Part shown: in pieces, positions 26,664 through 34,926 of the stretch
How the letters are laid out: every line of letters starts with the position of its first letter
Numbering within the stretch: position 1 is the first letter of the stretch
Origin: Micromonosporaceae bacterium
GTDB taxonomy: Bacteria > Actinomycetota > Actinomycetes > Mycobacteriales > Micromonosporaceae
NCBI GenBank assembly: GCA_016926535.1
Contig: JAFGOK010000618.1
Location: 1-52,982, forward strand
DNA: 52,982 nucleotides
Direction: 5' to 3'
Position numbers and translations under genes: made by a program
The notes under the pieces: model-generated
The model's input: only the letters and a program-made list of their open reading frames with translations
Database searches by the model: none
What the model was told of the DNA's origin: nothing

Positions 26664-28462
26664 CTACCTGGGCGCCCGCAGCTGGGGTGCCAGGTCCTGT
26701 GGCTGCCAGTCCCGGTCGTCCCACAGGAGGACGAGGTCGTCTGGAACGGCATCCGAGGCGTTGCCCTGGGCGACCTGGTTGCGTACAGCGTGGACCTGCT
26801 TTGGCAGCCTGCGCAGCCGGGGGAGACCCGAGGCCGTCTTCCTGCCGCAGAGCTCCTCGTACAGCCGCCCCACAGGTCCATTGCGTCGCCACATCACCGC
26901 GGGGATACCGGCGTCGACCGCCGCCGTCAGCGCGGCGATGCGCTCGCGCCGGTGGGTCCTGCCAGGAAACTCCAGGGCGAGGAGCATGACGTCCTGCCCG
27001 TTGTCGCGCAGGGCAGACCGCACCTGGGCGATGCTGCGGTACGGAATGACGTCCGGCCGTCCGGGCGGTGTGTCCTGGCAGACCAGTCCCATCTGCCCAT
27101 GGCCGTCACACAGTCTCGTCCACCGTTGCTGCCATGGATGGTTACGACGGCCCCGGGCTCGGACGACCAGCGCCGCCCACGTACCGAGAAGATCGGATCC
27201 AGACTGGTGGATGGGCCAGGTCTCGATTGCGTGATCCAGGAGCGCGACCGGAGCGGAGAACTCCACCCAGGCATGCTGGTACGAGCTGGCATCAAGCTCG
27301 GCGACGGCCTGCTGTACCAGGTGGAGGTGTTTCTTCTCCAGATTGGCCTCACGATGGAACGCGTCCGTCTCGCCCTGCAACACCCGGAGAGGATACGGCG
27401 AGGGAGGAGCATAGATGAGGATGGACAGTCGGTAGTGTCCATCCTTGCGACCATGCTCGTCAGCGCGGATCACGATGCATCGGGAGACGTCGGTGGCTGC
27501 ACGGTCGGTCGCCGCTGTGCGGATGGCCGTCAGAGCGTCGGCCGGGATCGCGTAGCAGCGAGCGGCCCGGTCGGTCCACTGGCACAGGGCCTGCCGCGAT
27601 CGCGAGTCCAGGACGGCGGCCAGGTGCTCCAGGAACACGACGACCGGAGGCACGGCGTCAATACTCATCTGCTCGCACTTGACGAATGCCAGCGATCTGA
27701 GCAGATCAGCCGCTGGAAATTCATCGAGAACGATATCCAGGGCCCGGTCAGCAACCATGCGGATATCTGCTGGCATGACGCCGTGCTGGATGGGGGAGAG
27801 TATTCGCCGCAGCTGGTCCCAGACCGCGAGGCCAAGATAGTCGAGCTCGTAGAGCATCTCACGAAGGTCCAGCGGCGGGGCCTCGCCAGTCGTCTCTTCA
27901 ATGAGATATCCGAGTTGCTCCCACTGCATGGAGGGGGGATAGAAACAGACCATTCTGGTGACGAGCTTGCGCGAGTGGTAAGTGCCAGGGTGGTGAGTGC
28001 CGGCGGCGGCCGGAAGGCCGAGCCGCTCGGCCAATGCTCGCAGTACGTCAGGGTCGTCCAGTGACGGGGTGGCCAGCAGCGCGTCGCGCAGGCGATGCCT
28101 CTCCCTGCGACCAAGGCGCTGGGAGCTCGACGGCACTGGCGCCGGGAGTTGCCCGGGGGTGGCACTGGTCAGGGGCTGCGGTGGGTCCTGCTCGGCAGGG
28201 ACGGGCTCGGCGCCCTGCCCGGGCTGGGCTTGATGAGGCGGTCCTATGTAGATGGCGGTGGGGCCGTAGATGTTGGTCTGGGTGTTGCCTCCGGAGTTGT
28301 TGGCCTGAGCTCCCTTCGAGCTGGAGAAATCGGCGGCTGCCGGCGACTGGGAGTGGGATGCTTCGGGCCTGCCGGTCGCGCGGGGGCGAAACAGCGCAGA
28401 CAGCGCTCGTGCCCCGAGAAAAGGCCGACCTCCGGTCGATGTGTCTTGATGAGATCTATTCA
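26664..28462 (-). CDS. VMAP-C-like (vWA-MoxR-associated) protein with N-terminal amyloid-like motif and effector-associated-like helical domain
   Basis: Located directly upstream of MoxR and vWA genes; LRDALLATPSLDDPDVLRALAERLGL helical module; C-terminal HAWVEFSAPVALLDHAIETWPI...GTWAALVVRARGRRNHPWQQRWTRL...AGIPAVMWRR; motif GAQANNSGGNTQTNIYG. GTG 28462 start preferred, uncertain. Confidence 0.7.
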
Positions 28463-28523
28463 CGACAGCCTGCGGGCACTCTGGCTCCTGCGGACAGCAT
28501 AGTGGCAAAATATCATGAAGAGC

Positions 28524-28556
28524 TTTCACAATTGGCCGCGAATCAGGCCAGTGAAA
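28524..28556. promoter_or_regulatory. Interrupted inverted repeat in divergent intergenic region (candidate operator)
   Basis: TTTCAC-aat-TGGCC-gcgaatca-GGCCA-GTGAAA; 11 complementary positions with a 3-nt bulge, between VMAP-like gene and the two-TM gene. Confidence 0.35.
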
Positions 28557-28652
28557 AACTATACACGTCGAAACAACGGTCAACCAGGGAATACCACCAG
28601 CGCGGGTACACTACTGCTGCCAGTGACGCGTCGTCCGGGTAGGGGAGTTGGC

Positions 28653-28976
28653 ATGGCACGGCGGAGTCCTCGATTGATTTGGGCAGGCCGGGTGGGATTC
28701 GGCGTAGTCGTGACCGCACTGGTGACCTACTTGTGCGTCGTCGGGCTCGACCGGGCCGACCAGTTCGGCAGCGCCGCGGGCTGTGTGTTGGCGCTGGTCG
28801 CCCTCCTGGCGCCGTACCTGCTCCCGCCAGCTCAGGCGGCGCCCAGAGGGCAGGACGTCTGTGAACCCGACGAGATCAGGACCTCGGACACCGCAGCCAG
28901 CAATGACGTTCGTGGCGCGCAAGGCGTCCAGATCAACTACGGCGGATCGGGCACGCAGACCAACTGGTTCGCGTGA
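28653..28976 (+). CDS. Two-TM protein with C-terminal amyloid-signalling-like motif (candidate membrane effector)
   Basis: 107 aa; RBS-like AGGGGAG; TMs WAGRVGFGVVVTALVTYLCVVGL and GSAAGCVLALVALLAPYLL; C-terminal RGAQGVQINYGGSGTQTNWFA*. Confidence 0.7.
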   Translation: MARRSPRLIWAGRVGFGVVVTALVTYLCVVGLDRADQFGSAAGCVLALVALLAPYLLPPAQAAPRGQDVCEPDEIRTSDTAASNDVRGAQGVQINYGGSGTQTNWFA

Positions 28977-28989
28977 GCAGGCCCCGCGC

Positions 28990-29515
28990 TCGCTGCGACG
29001 CTCTCGCCGCGCAGGCTGGCAGCGCTGGTCGGCGAGCATGCCGCCATCGATCGGAAGCTGGAGACGAAGCTGCGTTCCTGGGCTGGGGAGTTGGGGTCGC
29101 CGAGCCCTCAGGACCTCGCGGCGGTCCGCACGACCATCTCCCGCATCGCCACCGAGGCCACCCGGGGACGCTGGACGGGCATCTCCACCACCGACGACAG
29201 CGACCACGGCGCCGGCCAGGCCGCCTCCCACACCGAACTGACCGCGATCGAGCGCCTCGACGAGATCCCCGGCATCAGCCCCCTGGGCGCCCAGATCATC
29301 CTCGCCGAGGTCGGTCTGGACATGACACGGTTCCCCACCGCCACCACCTCGCGTCCTGGGCCAAACTCACCCCCAGGACCATTCAGTCCGGAGCCAGGCA
29401 CCGCCCCGGGAAGACCGGCAAGGGCAACCCATACCTCAACGGTCTGCTCGGCGAGGCCGCCACCGCAGCGGCCAGGACCAACACGTTCCTCGGCGAACGC
29501 TACCGACGCGACGCC
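28990..29515 (+). pseudogene. IS110-family transposase C-terminal remnant with frameshift
   Basis: AIERLDEIPGISPLGAQIILAEVGLDMTRFPT in one frame continues as HHLASWAKLTPRTIQSGARHRPGKTGKGNPYLNGLLGEAATAAARTNTFLGERYRR in another. Confidence 0.75.
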
Positions 29516-29832
29516 GTCGCGTCCACCGAGAGCCCGGCTTGGGGCATTCCGAACGAGCACGCGCAGGATGGAATCCCCGGCAGGTCCCGCAGAGCAAGGG
29601 AAACAGGTACTGAGCTGCAGCAACGTCCCGGTTGCCTTGTTGAAGGGTTCGTTACGCTCGTATAGGACACCGGGTTGCCGTCGGTTGCTTTCCGCGCAAA
29701 CCAGTCGATTGATGGCCAATGGCTGCTTCCGTGCGGAACGCTGGCCGTGATCGATTCCGTCCGGATCTCGGCCACGACCACCATCGCCAGCACGAACGTG
29801 GTCCTGGGTATTTCTTCCGACACTCAACACTT

Positions 29833-29895
29833 TGTTTACACTGTCAAGCGGCGCAGTGGCCTCATGAATCGAGGCTAACGTGTACTGTTTACAGT
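29833..29895. promoter_or_regulatory. Repeated TGTTTACA boxes upstream of and abutting the HTH-methylase start
   Basis: TGTTTACA at 29833-29840 and 29886-29893 (53 bp apart); second lies in ACTGT-TT-ACAGT (29884-29895), ending one base before ATG 29897. Confidence 0.4.
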
Positions 29896-29896
29896 C

Positions 29897-31540
29897 ATGG
29901 ACGCCGCAGCCCAGGTACCGACCGAACGCCTTGTCTCGGCCGCAGAAGTCGCACGGATAGCTGGGGTGACCAGGGCAGCGGTCTCGAACTGGCGTCGGCG
30001 GTACCCGGATTTCCCCGCCCCGGTCGGCGGTGGACGCAACGCCCTGTTCCCGGAACCGGCAGTTCGCGAATGGCTCCAGAACCAGCGAAAAGGCAGTGAC
30101 GTCTCTGGCGAAGTGCTGGTCTGGCAGGCGCTGCGAAGCCAGTACCACGATGAGATCGTGCAAGGCGTCGCTGATGTCGCCGGCTACCTCCTCGACGGGA
30201 CCAGCGGAGTACTCAATCCCGCCACCCAGCGTTTGGTGGATGGTGTCTCCGCCGATAGCTCGCCGCCCGAACTCGCCGAGGCGCTCGCCGAGCGGCTCGC
30301 CAGCTCGACCAGCCGCACCGAGACACAGTACTGCTCAACCCCGCGCCTCGTCCGCGTCGTCCAGCAGTTCGTCGGCCCGGTCAGCGGAACGGTCTTCGAC
30401 CCTGCCTGTGGCGCCGGTTCTCTGCTGCTCGCCGTTGCGAACGGCCAGGTAGCGCAGGTGGCCGGTCAGGAGCTGAGTGAGTCAGCCGCCCGTCTTGCCT
30501 GGACCCGTGCGAGGCTGGCCGGCCAGGAAGAGGTAGTGATCAGGCACGGTGATTCGCTTCGGGACGACCAGTGGCCCGGTCTTCGTGCGGACCTGGTCGT
30601 GTGCGACCCGCCGCCGGGCACTGCCGACTGGGGACGGGAGGAGCTACTCCTGGACCGCCGGTGGGAGTTCGGCGTCCCCACCCGAGGAGAGAGCGAGCTG
30701 GCCTGGGTACAGCACTGCTTCGCCCACACCGCGCCCGGTGGAACGGCGCTGATCGTCCTACCCACGTCCGCCGCGTACCGCAAGGCAGGGCGCCGGATTC
30801 GGGCCGAACTGGTCCGGCGAGGCGTGCTCATCCAGATCGTCGCGCTGCCGCCAGGGATGGACAGCGTACACGCCCAACCAGTCCATCTGTGGCTGCTTCG
30901 ACGCCCCGGGTCTCCCGAGGACGCGGTCACCACAGTCAGGATGGTCGACCTAACTGGCGAAGACCCAGACGAGGTCGCCACGCCGGCACCGGACCACACG
31001 GCCGAGGTCCCACTGATCGAGCTGCTCGACGAGACGGTGGACCTCACCCCGACCCGGCATGTTCGTGCCCGCCGTATCGATCAGGTCAAGGAGTTCAGCG
31101 CGATTCGCGAGTCACTCCTGCAGCAGTGCCACGAGCTACTGCCGCTGCTCCCATCGTTGACTGGCGGCTGCGGCACCCTCGACGGTGCCATGGTCAAGGT
31201 CGCAGACCTGGCCCGGGCCGGCCTCGTCGAGTTCGCGGACGGCATCGCGAATTCCGCCAGCGATCAGCTGGACAACGACTTCCTGAACGGCTTCCTGCGT
31301 AGCGCCGCGAACATCGCGCGCTCAACGAGCGCCAGCGGCACCTTCCGGATCGACGCCCGCGCGGCCCGCCTACCCCAGATGAGTATCGACGAGCAGCGGC
31401 GCTACGGCACCGCCTTCCGGGATCTCGACGAGTTCGAGCGGCGCATCAAGGAGATCGCACGGCTGGGTGAGCAAGCCGCGTCCCTCGCGCGGGACGGGCT
31501 GACCACCGGGGCGTTGAACCCACCACGATCCGATCACTGA
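29897..31540 (+). CDS. N-6 DNA methylase (HsdM-like) with N-terminal HTH
   Basis: HTH VSAAEVARIAGVTRAAVSNWRRRYPDFPAPVG; SAM motif I VFDPACGAGSLLLAV; motif IV-like VVCDPPPG. Confidence 0.8.
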   Translation: MDAAAQVPTERLVSAAEVARIAGVTRAAVSNWRRRYPDFPAPVGGGRNALFPEPAVREWLQNQRKGSDVSGEVLVWQALRSQYHDEIVQGVADVAGYLLDGTSGVLNPATQRLVDGVSADSSPPELAEALAERLASSTSRTETQYCSTPRLVRVVQQFVGPVSGTVFDPACGAGSLLLAVANGQVAQVAGQELSESAARLAWTRARLAGQEEVVIRHGDSLRDDQWPGLRADLVVCDPPPGTADWGREELLLDRRWEFGVPTRGESELAWVQHCFAHTAPGGTALIVLPTSAAYRKAGRRIRAELVRRGVLIQIVALPPGMDSVHAQPVHLWLLRRPGSPEDAVTTVRMVDLTGEDPDEVATPAPDHTAEVPLIELLDETVDLTPTRHVRARRIDQVKEFSAIRESLLQQCHELLPLLPSLTGGCGTLDGAMVKVADLARAGLVEFADGIANSASDQLDNDFLNGFLRSAANIARSTSASGTFRIDARAARLPQMSIDEQRRYGTAFRDLDEFERRIKEIARLGEQAASLARDGLTTGALNPPRSDH

Positions 31541-33684
31541 GCGTGCCCCAATTCCCGCAGGAACGGGCTGGCCTGCCCGCTCCACGACACGTGCAGGGCT
31601 TCCCGCCCCCGGGTACACGCAACGAACAGCACACATCGTTCCCGCAGCAGGTCACTGTCGTGCTGCAGGCGGTCTACCTCGACCGGGGTGACTTCCTTCA
31701 GAAACGGCACCGCGCTGGCGTTGACGCCCACCACCGCGACACAGCGGAACTCCAACCCCTTCATCGCGTGCATGCTCGCCAGGCGGACTCCCTCGATGCC
31801 GGCCCCCGGCTGATCTTTGACCCGAACCGCCTGGATACCGGCCTCACCGAGCGCGGTGCTCACCCGGTCCAGCAGGAGGTTGAACCGGGCACATATGGCG
31901 ATCTCGCTCGGCTGGATGCCCTGGCTGGCCCATTCCCTTACCTGGGCGACCAAGGCGGAGACTTCCGCCTGCTCGCTGGGATGCCCCTTGATGGAGGGCC
32001 GGCCGCCATGCAGCAGGGAGCGGTACCCGGTGAGGCTGTCCACGCCGTCGCCGCCGAGATCCTCGATGCGCGTCGCGGACAGCAGCCCGGCGGCCCACGT
32101 GAGGATCTCCTCGGTGTTGCGGTAGTTGATGCGCAGCCTGCTGGTGCGGCCGGTAACCGAGATACCGAGCGCCCCCAGTGACACCCGGGAGTCATAGATC
32201 CGCTGGTGTGGATCGCCGACGATGAACAGGTCGTCCGGACCAGGTGCGACCGCGGCCCGCAGGACCCGCCACTGGGCCGGGTGCAGGTCCTGCGCCTCGT
32301 CGACGACGACATGCTCGAAGCCGTGTACGTCGAGATCCGTGTTCCGCAGCAGCTTCGCGGCCCTCGCGCAGATCTGAAGATGGGTAGCGCGACCGGTCGA
32401 CCGCAGCTCGGTGGTGAAGGCCTCCATGGCCTGCCACACCCGGTCGCGCTGCCGGACGCCCAGTGCGGTGCCGCGCCCGCGTCGGGTCGCCGTGCGGTAC
32501 TCGCTCGCGTCGCGAAGATCCTGTGCCAGCACGACGTGCCGGTACTCCTGCTCCAGGAACTGCTCGGTCCACGGCAGACCCAGCCGCCACTGGATCTGCC
32601 GCCACAGCTGGCGCTCGTCGGCATCCCCGATCAGCGACGGTGCCGTCCCCGCCAGCGCCCGAACGGTCCGGTTCGCCAGGGCGTTGACGGTGGTGACCTG
32701 GACCCGGGCGAGCTGCTCCTCGTCTCCCAGCAGCAGCGCGAGGTTCTCCCGGAGCGAGCAGGCCAGGGCGTTGGTGAACGTGGTCAGCAGCACCCGGCTC
32801 GTCAACGAGCGGGAGAGCAGATGCTTCACCCGGTGCAGCGCCACCACCGTCTTGCCGGTCCCCGGACCGCCGCACACCTGGGCGGGTCCGTTGTATGAAA
32901 CTCGGTACGCGACCCGGCGCTGCGAGGGGTGTAGGAAGACCCGCCAGGCCGCGAACGGCTGGTCGAGGACCTCGGCGAGGTCCGCAGGGCCGGTGACGAG
33001 GGTGATGCGGTTCCTGGTGTTCGCGATCGCGGTCGCGAGCGTCGCCTCCGCCGCTTGGTCGGCGTCGGCCGGTCGGCGTTCGGCTACCACGTCCCGGTAC
33101 ACGTCGTCTGGCGAGAAACCCTCGGCGAGGAACTGCAGCACCTCGAACTGGTCCTCGGGCAGCAGCCCGCCGAACGCCTCCAGCTGCGAGGTGTCGGTGA
33201 TGGTGCGGACCGCCCGCAGCACCTGATCGTCGATGCCGAGATCGCGTAGGGTGCGGTCCGAGTGCTTGGCGAACAGCAGCGTCGGGGCCTGCGCCGCCGC
33301 CTGCTCCAGCGTTGGGGTCAGCTGCTCGATCGCCACGACGTTGCGAACCTCCAGGGCGCGGGTCGCGGTGTTGACCGTGTAGAGCCGCTTGGCGGCCCAG
33401 GTGTACGCGTCATCGTGCGGCACGACGCTCAGCAGCAGGAACGTGTCGCTGCCGTCGTCTGGGGCCAGCACCACGCCGCGCCAGAAGTCGTTGATCCGGA
33501 TGGTCCGCATCCGCCGGTCGCGGGCGTTGCTCACCGACTCCAGGTGCAGCCCCTTGTCGGAACGCAGCTCGGCGACGCTCAACTGCTGAAACTTCGCCAT
33601 CGCCTTGCGGACGCCGGCCTTGACCGGCTTCTCCAGCACGTCGTAGCTCTCCCAGAAGCTGCTGGCGAAAGCGAGCTGCGGCAC
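31534..33684 (-). CDS. UvrD/Rep-like superfamily 1 helicase with N-terminal RelE/ParE-like candidate domain
   Basis: Walker A VCGGPGTGKTVVALH; DEAQDLHPAQW; IVGDPHQRIYDS; LRINYRNTEEIL; SMHAMKGLEFRCV; N-terminal LEKPVKAGVRKAMAKFQ...RTIRINDFWRGVVL. Confidence 0.85.
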   Translation of the reverse strand: MPQLAFASSFWESYDVLEKPVKAGVRKAMAKFQQLSVAELRSDKGLHLESVSNARDRRMRTIRINDFWRGVVLAPDDGSDTFLLLSVVPHDDAYTWAAKRLYTVNTATRALEVRNVVAIEQLTPTLEQAAAQAPTLLFAKHSDRTLRDLGIDDQVLRAVRTITDTSQLEAFGGLLPEDQFEVLQFLAEGFSPDDVYRDVVAERRPADADQAAEATLATAIANTRNRITLVTGPADLAEVLDQPFAAWRVFLHPSQRRVAYRVSYNGPAQVCGGPGTGKTVVALHRVKHLLSRSLTSRVLLTTFTNALACSLRENLALLLGDEEQLARVQVTTVNALANRTVRALAGTAPSLIGDADERQLWRQIQWRLGLPWTEQFLEQEYRHVVLAQDLRDASEYRTATRRGRGTALGVRQRDRVWQAMEAFTTELRSTGRATHLQICARAAKLLRNTDLDVHGFEHVVVDEAQDLHPAQWRVLRAAVAPGPDDLFIVGDPHQRIYDSRVSLGALGISVTGRTSRLRINYRNTEEILTWAAGLLSATRIEDLGGDGVDSLTGYRSLLHGGRPSIKGHPSEQAEVSALVAQVREWASQGIQPSEIAICARFNLLLDRVSTALGEAGIQAVRVKDQPGAGIEGVRLASMHAMKGLEFRCVAVVGVNASAVPFLKEVTPVEVDRLQHDSDLLRERCVLFVACTRGREALHVSWSGQASPFLRELGHAQ

Positions 33685-33708
33685 AGCGGATCCTCCTGCG
33701 GTGAGTGG

Positions 33709-34926
33709 TCAGACGGGACTGGCCGCGACCAACCGGGACGCCAACGCTCGGATGTCGGCGAGCAGCCGGGCCGGTGGCTGGTCGAGCTCCAGCGCGTGCT
33801 GATGGATGGTGATGGACGCGTTCCGCACCTGGTGCTGGGTCTGCGGAGCGTGGCCCTTCGCGTAGACGAGGTGCCCTTCCGACAGATGGAGCGCGGTGCA
33901 GTAACACAGCATCTGGTAGAGATCGGCGTTGGGGAATCCTTCGGGCCGCTCTGCCTTGTACTTGGCGTCGGCCACGACGCTGGGGGTGCCATCGTCGGTG
34001 TACAGCACGAAGTCGGGCTGGATCTGAATCCGGCGGAGCTCGTCGAGATGATGGGCGGCCTGGAGTACGCAGTGGCCGCCCTGGCCAGCCAGGGCCTCGC
34101 GCAGCGCCACGGTGACGAAGTCCTCGAAGACCTTGGCCATGTCGAACAGGAATCCGCTGACGGTGACCGCGCCGGACCTGTGATCAACCGATGCGCCCCG
34201 CAGCACGAGTGCTGCCAGGCGCAGGGCAGGCTGGTAGCGGGCGTTGAGCCGGGTGGGCCGCCACGCCGGCAGGTCACGGCCCAGGCCGATGACCGTGATG
34301 TCCGCCAGCCGGACCCGCAGCCGCAGCAGCCGACCGCGTACGTCGGCCGGCACGGCTCCCGGACGCCCGTGAGGGAGCCGGAGCAGCCGGTCGCAGGCGG
34401 TGCGCAGCAGCTGGTTCTCGGCGATGTCCGGCGTGTAGTCGTCGTGGACGATCTCCACAGGGAGAAGACGGCCGTGGTGCCTGCGGATCTGGTCGGCCTC
34501 ACGGATCCGGCCACGCACCAGGAACGCGGTCTCCTCGGTGGTCCGGTAGCCCTGGAGCAGTCCCTGACGCAGCGCGTGTGTCGCCTGCCGCTCGAACAGC
34601 CGCGCCAGGACCGGAAGCAACTCCGGCTCTTCCTCCAGCAGCACGTCGTCGTTGCGCCAGCCCTTGGCCGAGAGACTGTAGCCGAGCAGGAACAGCAGCC
34701 GGGCGATCGGCACCTTCGGCCTGATCCGCAGCGTGAGCGGTGAACCGTCGGGCACGGTCACGGTCGCGGTGCCGACCACGCCCTTGGCCTTCACCAGCCA
34801 GAACCCGGGACGGTACGGATCTGGCCCGGCCTCGACCAACCGGGAGGCCGCCAGCGCCCGCCCTGCGGTGTCGCTGAGCGGGAAAGACCGCGCCGTGCCG
34901 TGCTCGGCCAGCTCGACAGCGTTCAT
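33709..34926 (-). CDS. McrC-like restriction subunit
   Basis: Nuclease-like PDFVLYTDDGTPSVVADAKYK; LTLRIRPKVPIARLLFLLGYS; pairs with McrB-like gene by ATGA overlap. Confidence 0.8.
   Translation of the reverse strand: MNAVELAEHGTARSFPLSDTAGRALAASRLVEAGPDPYRPGFWLVKAKGVVGTATVTVPDGSPLTLRIRPKVPIARLLFLLGYSLSAKGWRNDDVLLEEEPELLPVLARLFERQATHALRQGLLQGYRTTEETAFLVRGRIREADQIRRHHGRLLPVEIVHDDYTPDIAENQLLRTACDRLLRLPHGRPGAVPADVRGRLLRLRVRLADITVIGLGRDLPAWRPTRLNARYQPALRLAALVLRGASVDHRSGAVTVSGFLFDMAKVFEDFVTVALREALAGQGGHCVLQAAHHLDELRRIQIQPDFVLYTDDGTPSVVADAKYKAERPEGFPNADLYQMLCYCTALHLSEGHLVYAKGHAPQTQHQVRNASITIHQHALELDQPPARLLADIRALASRLVAASPV

Noticed and set aside
21820-28516. Similar GCAAAAT(G/A)T-like strings upstream of the DUF4407-like gene and in the VMAP divergent region
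   Set aside because: Match is short and AT-rich; could not separate from ordinary promoter composition.
33262-34743. Plus-strand ORFs 33262..34743, 38666..39436, 42808..43827 and 45583..46680
   Set aside because: Antisense to McrC, methylase, SNF2 and kinase-helicase genes; no domain-like content.
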